The notes beneath the pieces were generated by a model that did not search any database, had not been told where the DNA came from, and saw only the letters and a list, made by a program, of their open reading frames with translations. 64,000 nucleotides of DNA. Origin: Citrobacter braakii (GTDB taxonomy: Bacteria > Pseudomonadota > Gammaproteobacteria > Enterobacterales > Enterobacteriaceae). Location: NCBI RefSeq assembly GCF_002075345.1, contig NZ_NAEW01000015.1, positions 1 to 64,000 on the forward strand, given 5' to 3'. Every line of letters starts with the position of its first letter. Position 1 is the first letter of the stretch. Shown in pieces: positions 51,597 to 60,302 of this stretch. Both the position numbers and the translations under genes were made by a program.

Positions 51597-52955
51597 TTAC
51601 GAACCAATAATGGCCCCGAGGATGAGAACCCCGATAAGCCCAACAACTGACTGTACGGTGACCAGATAGCTCCAGGTACGGATAGTTTGTGGAACGGTCA
51701 GCCCAAAATACTCTTTGAACAGCCAGAATGCTCCGTCGCTTACATGCGAAAAAATCATTGCACCCGTTGTGGTGGATAGCACAAGCAGGGCTGCATTCGT
51801 GTCTGGATGTGCTGCCAGTAGGGCTGCCACAATTCCGCCTGATGCGGATACCGCAACAGTCCCGGAACCCAGCGCAATACGAAAAACAGCAGCCACAAGC
51901 CATGCAAATAACAGAGGGGGGATAGACCAGTCATTAGCCAGACTGCTGATGATGTCACTCAGACCGATTGCAGTAAGCACATTCTTGAGACCACCACCGC
52001 CACCGATAATCAGCAACAGACCTACAATCGGTACGATGCTTTTCTTGCTGATAGCCAGAATGCCTTCATTGCTGAAGCCGGCAGCACGGCCCAGAAAAAT
52101 CATGGCATAAATCAGCGCAAGACCAAGAGTAATCACCGGGTTACCAATGGCCTGGAATATTTCTGTTACTACGCCTGTTTTCGGCAGGAAATCAAGACCG
52201 ATAGTACCAATAATCATCAGAAACGGCGCAATCATTACTGTTGTCAGTGCGACAGCCAGTGATGGCTGACGAACCGGTTTTCCGTTTACCTCATGCCCGT
52301 GATCAGGACCGTTAAGCTCCAGAGGTTTACCCACGTCAAGATGGCGACGCATAAGTTTCGGGAAAAGATAGGCCCCTGAAAGTAGCACAGGCACGCTGAT
52401 GATCACCCCGTAGAGTGTTGTTTCACCGATACTGGCGTTGTAGGCTGTTGCGGCAATAATCGTAGCCGGACCCGGTGGCAGCAATGCGTGAGCAGTCATC
52501 AATCCAGCAGACATTGGTATCGCCACGGTGAGAACAGGCACATTCAGTCGTTTGGTGATAGAAAAAACGAGGGGGACCATCAGCACAAAGGTGACTTCAA
52601 ACAGATTAGGTAAACCAATGATCAGCGAAACCAGACCGACACTCAAAGGCATCCAGACGAGTTTTCGTGATCCTATAATGATATCAGCAATTTTGTCCCC
52701 ACCGCCTGACTGTACCAGCAGTCCGCCCAGCATCGCGCCCAGGCCAATGACTACGCCAGTGACAGACAACTGACTGCCGAAGCCATGCGTAAAGGTTGTC
52801 ACGCTTTTTGTTACACCAATATCATTCACTATACCTAAAAAGATGGATGATATGAGCAGGGAAAAAAAAGGGTGAATCTTTAATCGGGTGATTAAGATAA
52901 TAAGAAGGACAATCGCAATGAGTCCGCTTATTACCACAAATGAAGTTGAATGCAC
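51597..52955 (-). CDS. GntP family permease (gluconate/sugar acid)
   Basis: A 452-residue permease from a GTG start behind GAGGAG; an open extension of 30 codons is not used. The family signature is clear: HPFFSLLISSIFLGIVNDIG, GFGSQLSVTGVVIGLGAMLG GLLVQSGGGDKIAD, SAGLMTAHALLPPGPATIIA and GSGTVAVSASGGIVAALL. GntP family members take up gluconate, serine or other hydroxy acids. Two permeases in one operon suggest more than one substrate or stereoisomer. Confidence 0.88.
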   Translation of the reverse strand: MHSTSFVVISGLIAIVLLIILITRLKIHPFFSLLISSIFLGIVNDIGVTKSVTTFTHGFGSQLSVTGVVIGLGAMLGGLLVQSGGGDKIADIIIGSRKLVWMPLSVGLVSLIIGLPNLFEVTFVLMVPLVFSITKRLNVPVLTVAIPMSAGLMTAHALLPPGPATIIAATAYNASIGETTLYGVIISVPVLLSGAYLFPKLMRRHLDVGKPLELNGPDHGHEVNGKPVRQPSLAVALTTVMIAPFLMIIGTIGLDFLPKTGVVTEIFQAIGNPVITLGLALIYAMIFLGRAAGFSNEGILAISKKSIVPIVGLLLIIGGGGGLKNVLTAIGLSDIISSLANDWSIPPLLFAWLVAAVFRIALGSGTVAVSASGGIVAALLAAHPDTNAALLVLSTTTGAMIFSHVSDGAFWLFKEYFGLTVPQTIRTWSYLVTVQSVVGLIGVLILGAIIGS

Positions 52956-53317
52956 GGAGGTTCTCCTCAACTGTGAGTGACTACACCGGAATATATGCAG
53001 ATATAAACCGGCCTTGTCTGTATTTTTGTTGTCTGGTTGATACAATAATTTTATGTTGGTACGTTATTAATTTCAGCCATCATCGGATGTATGAGGTTTA
53101 TTCTGATGATGAGTGCAATATATTAAAAACTTTATTAATCTCTTATTTTGCGCCCCTTATTTATTATCGATAGCCTCAGAGAGAGGTATGCCGTTTTTTT
53201 GATAAAAAAGTTAATATACTTATATAATTATTTTATCGGGTGCATCTTTATAAAGGATTATAACAATGCAGATGACACCCGTTTTTCCAGCACGCCTGAC
53301 AGGAGTGTTTTAATTCC

Positions 53318-54325
53318 TTATTTATGTGTAGTGGAAGCCATTCTGGCCGCAACAGCAATAGCGCGTTCTGTTGCCAGCGTTTTTGCCACGCCCTTGCCTG
53401 CAATATCAAATGCAGTACCGTGTTCCGGCGTTGTGATAGCAAACGGTAATCCTGCTGCCACGGTGATCCCCACGTCAAAAGCATGCAGTTTGGTGGCTAT
53501 CTGCCCCTGGTCATGGAACAGGGTTACAACCGCATCGTATTCATGATTAAACGCATGAATAAAAACGGTATCACCCGGTACCGGGCCGTACATATCCATC
53601 CCTTTTTCACGAAAGCTTTCAATGACCGGGATAAGAACGTCAATTTCTTCCTTACCGCAGGTGCCGCCATCGCCGGCATGAGGATTCAGGGCTGCAACCG
53701 CGATTCGTGGATTTTCAATGGCCGCCATGCGTAATGTGTCGTAGCATAACTGGACCGAGCGGCTGACATTTTCAGGTGTAATATGGCTGGCAATATCTTT
53801 AAATGGGATGTGCCCGGTCACACGAAATACCCAGAGGTCATCGAGCACGTTCAGCAACCCACGCGGTCTGTCCAGGCATCCCAGCTGTTCAGCAAAGAGA
53901 TAATGTTCATCCTCGATATCCCAGCCGCCTTTCTTGAACGCTTCTTTATTCAGTGGGGCGAAGACAAAACCGTCAATCTTTCCGGATTTAAGTAATGACA
54001 TGCAGGTCACCAGTGACTCGCCCGTCGCGTGGCCGGAGCGGGTATCAATGGTGCCCATTTTCAGATATTCAGGATCAAAGTTTTTCAAATCCAGCAGCGG
54101 AATATTCCCGGTATTCCAGTCCGCATCGGACGGGTCGCTGATGACATCCCACTGAAAATCCACGCCGGCAATTTTTTGACCAAGCGCCATAACCCGGGCG
54201 TCACCAATCAGGACCGGTCGGCAGTACTTATAAACGGTGCCATCTGCCACCACTTTAGCAATCAGCTCAGGACCAATTCCGGCTGCTTCACCCAGAAATA
54301 TCCCCAGAACAGGTTTACGTTCCAT
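53318..54325 (-). CDS. PdxA-like phosphate-substrate dehydrogenase
   Basis: A 335-residue protein of the 4-hydroxythreonine-4-phosphate dehydrogenase family: PVLGIFLGEAAGIGPELIAK, GFVFAPLNKEAFKKGGWDIE DEHYLF, HIPFKDIASHITPENV, ALNPHAGDGGTCGKEEID and VTLFHDQGQIATKLHAFDVG with the metal-binding His/Asp residues. Secondary PdxA proteins (PdxA2 type) act in four-carbon acid sugar catabolism on phosphorylated threonate or erythronate. The usual partner DUF1537 kinase is not found here. Gene in the leftward sugar-acid operon. Confidence 0.85.
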   Translation of the reverse strand: MERKPVLGIFLGEAAGIGPELIAKVVADGTVYKYCRPVLIGDARVMALGQKIAGVDFQWDVISDPSDADWNTGNIPLLDLKNFDPEYLKMGTIDTRSGHATGESLVTCMSLLKSGKIDGFVFAPLNKEAFKKGGWDIEDEHYLFAEQLGCLDRPRGLLNVLDDLWVFRVTGHIPFKDIASHITPENVSRSVQLCYDTLRMAAIENPRIAVAALNPHAGDGGTCGKEEIDVLIPVIESFREKGMDMYGPVPGDTVFIHAFNHEYDAVVTLFHDQGQIATKLHAFDVGITVAAGLPFAITTPEHGTAFDIAGKGVAKTLATERAIAVAARMASTTHK

Positions 54326-54388
54326 TATTCACCTCTGTGTTTTCCAAAATTTCGTGTTGCGTTTCCTGACATGCCAGGTCAACGGTTA

Positions 54389-55906
54389 TTACATAATTGC
54401 ATTCATTATCCAGGGGACAAATTCCTGGCTGCCATAACCGAGTTCTTCACTTCGCGTCCGGGCACCCGAGGCCATCTCGATAATTCTCTGATAAATTCGC
54501 TCTCCGGCCTGTTCAATTGTTTCCTCGCCTTCCACAATGGTGCCGCAGTTCACATCCATATCATCCTGCTGACGGCGCCACAGAGTATTGTTGGTCGCAA
54601 TTTTCAGGCAGGGTGTCGGTTTAGAGCCGAAGGCTGATCCCCGGCCGGTGGTAAAACACACCAGATTTGCCCCGCCGGCGATTTGCCCGGTGACGGCCAT
54701 CGGGTCATATCCGGGGGTGTCCATAAAGACAAAACCTTTTGCGGTGACCGGTTCGGCGTACTCGTACACTTCCATCAGGCTGGTCGTACCGGCTTTGGCA
54801 ATACCTCCCAGCGATTTTTCCAGTACCGTGGTCAGACCGCCCGCTTTGTTTCCGGCTGACGGGTTATTATTCATTTCACTCCCTGTACGCTCACAGTAGT
54901 CCTCCCACCACTTAATCCGGCGGATCAGTTTTTCACCTACTTCGCGGCTGATGGCCCGGCGCGTCAGGAGATGTTCAGCACCATAAATTTCAGAGGTCTC
55001 TGACAGTATTGCGGTTCCCCCCTGGCGAACCAGCCGGTCCACAGCGTATCCGAGAGCCGGATTAGCGGAGATGCCGGAATAGCTGTCAGAGCCACCACAT
55101 TCGAGGGCAAGAATGATTTCCGATACCGGCACCGGCTCACGTTTAACCCGGTTGGCTTCCGGCAGCATGTCGAGAATGAGGGAAATGCCTTTCTCAATAG
55201 CATTACGTGTCCCGCCGCTCTCCTGAATGGTCAGGGTATGGAACATCGCGCCTTCGTGCAGTTTATGGGCATTCATCATGTCCTTAATCTGGAAGGATTC
55301 GCACCCCAGGCCCACGATCACAATCCCGGCAAAGTTCACATGGGTGGCATAGCCCGCAATCGTCCGCCGCATGATCGTCATCATTTCACTGTCAGACCCA
55401 AAGGCACAGCCAAAACTTTGTGGTAGGGCCACAATGCCATCCACATTCGGGAAATCACTGAGGCCGCGGGAACGGAAATGATCTTCAATAGCCCTGACAA
55501 CGGTTGCACTGCAGTTCACTGAACTCAGTACCCCGATAAAATTGCGGGTTGCCACCCGCCCGTCCGCTCTGCGGATCCCCATAAAGGTATCCTGATGTGC
55601 ATCGCGTTCCGGAGGGTGACTGTCCACTCCCCAGGCATAGTCCCGCTCAAAATTGCCCATACCGAGATTGTGCACATGAATATGTTCACCCTGCCGGATG
55701 TCACGGGTGGCAAAACCGATAATCTGTCCATAGCGCTTAACCACACTGCCGGCTGTAATATCCCGAAGGGCAATTTTGTGGCCGGCCGGAATGTGGTCGC
55801 GTGTTTCCAGACCTTCAGCTTCCAGCCAGCTTCCTGCCGGAAGTTCCTGTCGGGCAATCACAACATCATCTGCGGCGTTTAATCTGAGTACCGGACTGTT
55901 ATTCAT
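54389..55906 (-). CDS. UxaA/GarD family dehydratase
   Basis: A 505-residue protein: N-terminal SAF domain (about 1-95; VVIARQELPAGSWLEAEG, HIHVHNLGMG) and C-terminal altronate/galactarate dehydratase domain (GRVATRNFIGVLSSVNCSAT VVRAIEDHF, SFGCAFGSDSEMM, IVGLGCESFQI, ILALECGGSDSYSGISANP, GFVFMDTPGYDPMAVTGQIA and GRGSAFGSKPTP). Iron-dependent enzymes of this kind dehydrate sugar acids to 2-keto-3-deoxy acids. This provides the substrate for the following DapA-like aldolase or dehydratase. Intact. Confidence 0.88.
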   Translation of the reverse strand: MNNSPVLRLNAADDVVIARQELPAGSWLEAEGLETRDHIPAGHKIALRDITAGSVVKRYGQIIGFATRDIRQGEHIHVHNLGMGNFERDYAWGVDSHPPERDAHQDTFMGIRRADGRVATRNFIGVLSSVNCSATVVRAIEDHFRSRGLSDFPNVDGIVALPQSFGCAFGSDSEMMTIMRRTIAGYATHVNFAGIVIVGLGCESFQIKDMMNAHKLHEGAMFHTLTIQESGGTRNAIEKGISLILDMLPEANRVKREPVPVSEIILALECGGSDSYSGISANPALGYAVDRLVRQGGTAILSETSEIYGAEHLLTRRAISREVGEKLIRRIKWWEDYCERTGSEMNNNPSAGNKAGGLTTVLEKSLGGIAKAGTTSLMEVYEYAEPVTAKGFVFMDTPGYDPMAVTGQIAGGANLVCFTTGRGSAFGSKPTPCLKIATNNTLWRRQQDDMDVNCGTIVEGEETIEQAGERIYQRIIEMASGARTRSEELGYGSQEFVPWIMNAIM

Positions 55907-55922
55907 CTTACGACCCTCATGA

Positions 55923-56822
55923 TCACTGGTGAATGTGTGCCAGAATGGCTTTCACCTGAGCAGTTTTTTCATCGCTGAGCGGCAATGCCGGTGCCACAAC
56001 GGCGGTAGATATATCCAGCCCACTCAGCCTGATGGCGGTTTTTATCACACCAAAGAAAGGCTGCTCCAGCGCGTACAGCGGAGAAAGTTTTGCCAGTTGC
56101 TGCTGAAAATAACGGGCCTTCTCCAGATCGTTATCCTGAAAAGCCTGATAAATACCCCGGGTGATACCCGGCGCAAAGTTGAATGTGGCCGGAATGCCGC
56201 CGTGGCCACCCAGCAGCAGGGTATCCAGCATATATTCGTCATATCCGCTGAAGACAATGAAATCCGGGCGAAAGGCATGCACACGGTTGATGATTTCCCG
56301 GGTATGGCTGATGTTATCAATTGTGTCCTTGATACCCACGATGTTCGGCACTTCTCTGGCCAGCCGGGTAATAACATCGAGACCAATATCCTGGCCGGTC
56401 AGGTCCGGGAAGTTATAGAGAAATACCGGCGTGTCGAGCGCGTCAGCAATATGTTTGTAATGCATGAACCGGGCGTCATCGCTGAGTTTTGCATAGTACG
56501 GGTTTACAACCAGCACGCCATCAGCACCGTGCTCCTGCGCATGGCGGCCCAGATCAATGGTCTCTGCAGTCCCTGCACAGGCGATACCCACCAGAACCGG
56601 TACTCTGCCGTCCACATGACGCAGGCAAAATGCCGCTATCTCTTTTCGCTGCCGGGACGAAAACTGTGAGAACTCGCCTCCACTGCCCAGGATTAGCATC
56701 CCGTCAGCCCGACTTTCAATAACATGATCAAGCATCCGGGCCATGCCTGTTTTATCCAGCTCCCCCTGTTCATCGACAATGGAAGGAACGGGAGGGAAAA
56801 TACCCCTGAATTTCGTTGACAT
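55923..56822 (-). CDS. DapA family lyase/aldolase
   Basis: A 299-residue class I aldolase-type protein: GSGGEFSQFSSRQRKEIA, Tyr136 in FLYNFPDLTG and Schiff-base Lys165 in IVGIKDTID. The start at 56822 is preferred over the open frame to 56867 because of GAGG seven bases upstream and the normal N-terminus (STKFRGIFPPVPSIVDEQGE). Such enzymes cleave or dehydrate 2-keto-3-deoxy acids (KDG, KDX, 5-dehydro-4-deoxyglucarate). First gene of the operon, 41 bases from the IclR-type palindrome. Confidence 0.86.
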   Translation of the reverse strand: MSTKFRGIFPPVPSIVDEQGELDKTGMARMLDHVIESRADGMLILGSGGEFSQFSSRQRKEIAAFCLRHVDGRVPVLVGIACAGTAETIDLGRHAQEHGADGVLVVNPYYAKLSDDARFMHYKHIADALDTPVFLYNFPDLTGQDIGLDVITRLAREVPNIVGIKDTIDNISHTREIINRVHAFRPDFIVFSGYDEYMLDTLLLGGHGGIPATFNFAPGITRGIYQAFQDNDLEKARYFQQQLAKLSPLYALEQPFFGVIKTAIRLSGLDISTAVVAPALPLSDEKTAQVKAILAHIHQ

Positions 56823-56847
56823 ACCAGCCTCATTTAGTTCAATATAT

Positions 56848-56861
56848 GGAACTATAGTTCC
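56848..56861. promoter_or_regulatory. Perfect palindrome GGAACTATAGTTCC, candidate IclR-type operator
   Basis: The 14-bp perfect palindrome lies in the 243-base gap between the leftward operon start (56822) and the rightward IclR gene (57066). Size and symmetry fit IclR-family operators. A further GTTC/GAAC pair is present near 57001-57017. Confidence 0.6.
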
Positions 56862-57065
56862 GCTCATTGAATTTAGTACAGCAGAATTCGGTTCCGGGAG
56901 TCAAAGGGTTTTACAACGCAAGCTGATAACTGTGAGTTATGTCAGATTTATAGCGGGATACCCGTAACCGGAAATGATGTATAACACCAGAAGAAGGCGG
57001 TTCTGGGCTCCGGAACTGACCGGGGTATACTCCAAGTGGCTATGAATTGAAGAACATTTTCCTCT

Positions 57066-57830
57066 ATGAATAATCAAACCAGTAAAACATCCGTACCTGC
57101 ACTCGATAAAACGGCCAGGATTTGCAATTATCTTTTTAAATGCCCTGGTGCCACCTTCAGTCAGATCCAGCAGGATCTGGGACTGCCCAAAAGCAGTACT
57201 TCATCTTTACTGAATGCACTGGTTGAACATCACTTTTTACGCCAGGAAAGAGGCCGTTTTTTTCTGGGACTGAAGCTGTATGAATGGGGAAACCGCTCCC
57301 TGGAACAGTTCGACATCAGTAAGGTGGCCAGGCCGGTGCTGGAAAAGCTGAGGGACAGTACAGACCTTATCTGCCACCTGGGGATCCTTGATGAAGTTGC
57401 GCCCATTTATATCCTGAAGCTTGAAAGCGCCCAGCCAATAGGGATAAAGACATGGGTGGGCAAGAAACTGCCACTCCACAGTTCTGGGGTAGGTAAGGCT
57501 CTGTGTGCGTGGTTACCGCAGGAGACCATTGATACGCTGTTACCGGATGAAACCTTGCCGCGCTATACGGATACCACTATCACCTGTAAGTCTGATCTGA
57601 TGCAGGAATTTGCGCATATTCGTGAGCAGGGATGGGCTTTTGATAATGCGGAGGACTCACCGGGAATTTACTGTATTGCTGCGCCAGTCTTCAACCGGGC
57701 GCAGGAGGCTGTGGCCGCAATTAGCGTCAGTGGAGTGGAGGTTCAGCTGCCTAAGGAAAGAATTCCGTACTATTCCAGCCTGGTTCTTGAGGCATGCCAG
57801 GAACTGTCAGCAAAGTTAAAATTTATCTGA
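57066..57830 (+). CDS. IclR family transcriptional regulator
   Basis: A 254-residue regulator: winged HTH (about residues 12-75; ARICNYLFKCPGATFSQIQQ DLGLPKSSTSSLLNALVEHH FLRQERGRFFLGLKLY) and an IclR effector domain (VARPVLEKLRDSTDLICHLG, LPLHSSGVGKALCAWLPQE, IREQGWAFDNAEDSPGIYCI AAPVFNR, ALSVSGVE-like IAAISVSGVE). Such regulators repress or activate catabolic genes with a sugar-acid intermediate as effector. It is divergent from the operon and likely controls it through the palindrome at 56848. Confidence 0.88.
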   Translation: MNNQTSKTSVPALDKTARICNYLFKCPGATFSQIQQDLGLPKSSTSSLLNALVEHHFLRQERGRFFLGLKLYEWGNRSLEQFDISKVARPVLEKLRDSTDLICHLGILDEVAPIYILKLESAQPIGIKTWVGKKLPLHSSGVGKALCAWLPQETIDTLLPDETLPRYTDTTITCKSDLMQEFAHIREQGWAFDNAEDSPGIYCIAAPVFNRAQEAVAAISVSGVEVQLPKERIPYYSSLVLEACQELSAKLKFI

Positions 57831-57839
57831 ATTGACATC

Positions 57840-57880
57840 CTCCCCGCCCAAAGGACGGGGTTTTACAGCGCACCTGATAA
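57840..57880. mobile_element. Solo IS200/IS605-type palindromic end
   Basis: CCCCGCCC-AAA-GGACGGGG then TTTTACAGCGCACCTGATAA. About 40 bases almost match 6504-6546. No transposase remnant is attached, so it is a solo end or has been taken over as a terminator for the IclR gene just upstream. Confidence 0.5.
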
Positions 57881-57895
57881 GCTAAGGATAATTTT

Positions 57896-58342
57896 ATGAA
57901 AAAAACACTCATTGCACTATTCCTCGCAGGTTTGACCACATCCGCGTATGCGCAAGATGAACTAACCATCAGTAAACTGGCGGCAGATCAGGATACAAAG
58001 GCGGAGTTTCAGAAAATGGCGGCTAACCAGCACTTACCCAAATGGGTAACTCAGGGGGGAACTGACTCTCAGGGTCAGAAAGTCAACATAGCAGGCAATC
58101 AGTATCTGGTGCTGAATTCATGCAAACCGCATGATTGTGGTTCACAGCGAATCGCCGTGCTTTACGCCACGGAAACGAAAAAAATAGCAGGTGTTTTATC
58201 CTCGATAGATGAGAAAACAGGTAATGAAAAACTACAGTGGTTAAATATACCTGATGATTTGTCGATTGATGGGAAGACAGTCCTGTTCGCAGCACTGACA
58301 GGCAGCCTTGATAATCACCCTGATAGTTTCAATTTTAAATAA
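57896..58342 (+). CDS. ivy: Ivy, inhibitor of vertebrate-type (c-type) lysozyme
   Basis: A 148-residue periplasmic protein with signal peptide (MKKTLIALFLAGLTTSAYAQ) and the Ivy domain. The active loop CKPHDC is present in NSCKPHDCGSQRIAVLYAT, with its two cysteines for the disulfide, and SIDGKTVLFAALTGSLDNHP near the end is nearly the E. coli sequence. Ivy binds and blocks host c-type lysozyme and internal lytic transglycosylases. The AAGGATAATTTT ribosome site is good. It appears intact and follows an IS200-type end. Confidence 0.93.
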   Translation: MKKTLIALFLAGLTTSAYAQDELTISKLAADQDTKAEFQKMAANQHLPKWVTQGGTDSQGQKVNIAGNQYLVLNSCKPHDCGSQRIAVLYATETKKIAGVLSSIDEKTGNEKLQWLNIPDDLSIDGKTVLFAALTGSLDNHPDSFNFK

Positions 58343-58511
58343 TAAGTAAGCACTGTTATATCTCCCAAGATTTAATACATAGAAGGTACGATTATGTGTG
58401 AAAATGAACCTTAAAGTAGGGATAAGGTGTTAATCGACGGGCTCAGTATAAGAACCTATCCCAGAAGGGATTGTCAGAATGTCGTAACTGATAATTTCTG
58501 GAGGTAAAAAT

Positions 58512-58790
58512 ATGACGGGCAACAGGTGGCGGATAAGCGATGAGCTTTGGGAGAAAATGGCACCGCTTATCCCCGAGCACAAGTCCCATCATCCGCTCGG
58601 TACTCATCGTAAACGTGTTGATAACCGTGCTGCCATGGATGCCATATTCTTCGTTCTCAGGACCGGATACCAGTGGAATGCCCTGAACGCTACTGGGATA
58701 TGTTCATAGAGTTCCGCACACCGACGTTTCCAGGAATGGCGTGATGGGGGTTTGGGGAGCAACGAAACAGTAAACGCCGTTACTGCCCAA
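58512..58790 (+). pseudogene. IS5-family transposase N-terminal fragment
   Basis: MTGNRWRISDELWEKMAPLI, then HPLGTHRKRVDNRAAMDAIF FVLRTGYQWNALNATGICS is the N-terminus of an IS5-family (IS1031-like) transposase. It is frameshifted after residue 65, continuing SSAHRRFQEWRDGGLG in another phase, and then ends. The catalytic DDE core is not present. Confidence 0.8.
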
Positions 58791-58872
58791 ACCCCATAGC
58801 TCCGCTTACTGGTGCTTATCGGTTATTTTGGCTATACTGACCATTCGAGCCATTTTAAACGGTAGGTGATTT

Positions 58873-59142
58873 ATGGAAGTCATTCCCGCTCAACTAGCTA
58901 AAAATCAGTTCGGTGATCTGCTTATGAAAGTTCAGCGTGAGCCGGTAGAGATTAGTAAGCATGGTAAGCGTGTGGCCGTGGTCATTTCTCCTGAAGAGTA
59001 TGATCAGTTTGCACAGCTTAAGTTACAGAGTTTAAAAGCCATTTTGGTTGAATCTATTGCACAAGCTGATCGTGGAGAGCTGCACAGTATTGATGATGTG
59101 TTTGCTCCCTTTACGGTCGATGAACTTGAAGGTAAAGCTTAG
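58873..59142 (+). CDS. Phd/YefM-type antitoxin
   Basis: An 89-residue protein with the Phd/YefM N-terminal DNA-binding fold (MEVIPAQLAKNQFGDLLMKV QREPVEISKHGKRVAVVISP EEYDQF) and an acidic C-terminal tail that would cover the toxin (SIDDVFAPFTVDELEGKA). It is two bases from the toxin gene and almost certainly represses the shared promoter. The element probably stabilises the plasmid or island. Confidence 0.9.
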   Translation: MEVIPAQLAKNQFGDLLMKVQREPVEISKHGKRVAVVISPEEYDQFAQLKLQSLKAILVESIAQADRGELHSIDDVFAPFTVDELEGKA

Positions 59143-59144
59143 GG

Positions 59145-59438
59145 ATGAGCGTTAAATTTACCAGGAAGGCCAGAGAGCATATTCGCGCCATAAAACTGTA
59201 TTCCTTACGCCGGTGGGGAGTTAGCATAGCAGAGGCTTACGCTAATTCCTTGCGTGTGACTATGACAGATATTCTTGATCGGCACCCATCCCCCGGACGT
59301 GATCGTAGTGAGGATCTTCATGTTGGTGTACGGAGTTTCCCTGTTGAGAGCCATATTATCTATTACCGCGAAGTTCCGGCTGGTATTGAGGTGTTGGCAG
59401 TATTACACCAGACACAAGATCCACATAACTACCTGTAA
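59145..59438 (+). CDS. parE: ParE/RelE-superfamily toxin
   Basis: A 97-residue protein of the ParE type: VKFTRKAREHIRAIKLYSLR RWGVSIAEAYANSLRVTMTD, LDRHPSPGRDRSEDL, GVRSFPVESHIIYYREV and a C-terminal GIEVLAVLHQTQDPHNYL. ParE proteins inhibit DNA gyrase; RelE-type relatives cut mRNA. The R-SFPVESHIIYYRE pattern favours ParE. Immediately downstream of and coupled to the antitoxin gene. Confidence 0.88.
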   Translation: MSVKFTRKAREHIRAIKLYSLRRWGVSIAEAYANSLRVTMTDILDRHPSPGRDRSEDLHVGVRSFPVESHIIYYREVPAGIEVLAVLHQTQDPHNYL

Positions 59439-59503
59439 TTAACGGGGCTGTCGCTATTGTTCATTTTATTACCTCCCTATGAGACGACAATAACTCAGTC
59501 CGG

Positions 59504-60134
59504 CGCATTGACTCAGCATTTTTGTCACCGAACTCGCACTGTTGCCTCATCAAAATTGTTACTTTAGCTGTGTGATAAATAATCATACAGAGGTGTCCCC
59601 GTGAGTAATGCATTGTTGCCAATGGATACCCGTCACCAGTTGCTACGGGGCTGACAACACGCTATCAGGTAGCCAGCAAAACCGAGTTCATACTAATCTG
59701 TGGTTACCATCGTAAATCAGCAATACGGTTGCTGAACGGTGCTGTCACCAACGGTAGCCAACAGCATCGCTCCGCCCCGGCCGTTCGGTTTATGGAGCAG
59801 CCGTTCAACAGGCTCTGATTGTCCGCTGGGAAGCTTCAGATCGCTTATGCGGAAAACGTCTCAAAGCGTTACTGCCCCAGCTCATTCCGACAATGGAGAA
59901 ACACGGGCACCTCAGTCTGAATCCGGTACTCCGCGATCAGCTTATGAAAATCAACGCGTCCTCCATCGATCGCCTGCTGAAAGAAGCACATACCGCCGCC
60001 GGTAAAAACGCAACCGGGCGGTTAACCGCGTCAGCAAAAGTATCCCAGTCAGGATGTTCACTGAGCATGAACGGCATTCACCAGGGTTTATCATTGCCTT
60101 CTCCCGGTCAACTCGCGAAGCAGCACGGCCAGTA
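59504..60134 (+). pseudogene. Remnant of the integrase-core IS (copy 2)
   Basis: The same transposase as at 11036-11605, here on the plus strand: a start with ALLPMDTRHQLLRG then stop, QALIVRWEASDRLCGKRLK-like sequence, and MEKHGHLSLNPVLRDQLMKI NASSIDRLLKEAHTAAGKNA before the frame decays. Several frameshifts and a truncation at about 60134 leave no active protein. Its outer end shares TGACTCAGCATTTTTGT with copy 1. The two copies point outward from the 48-kb interval between them. Confidence 0.6.
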
Positions 60135-60302
60135 ACTCCGGTGTGGCTAAGCCTGAGAATGAGAGGAATAGCACAATGAGTGTTGTTTCATAAAATTATC
60201 CCACGCTAACAACAACTTTTCATGATCATTTTTTAGCCATTGACAATATTAATCTGCAAATAATAGCCTGTTAATAATGTAAAGGGACTGTAAATATGAC
60301 TT

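Noticed and set aside
55929-56669. A 246-codon plus-strand frame opposite the DapA-like gene
   Set aside because: It is a mirror frame of a well-supported gene with typical third-position bias and no domain.
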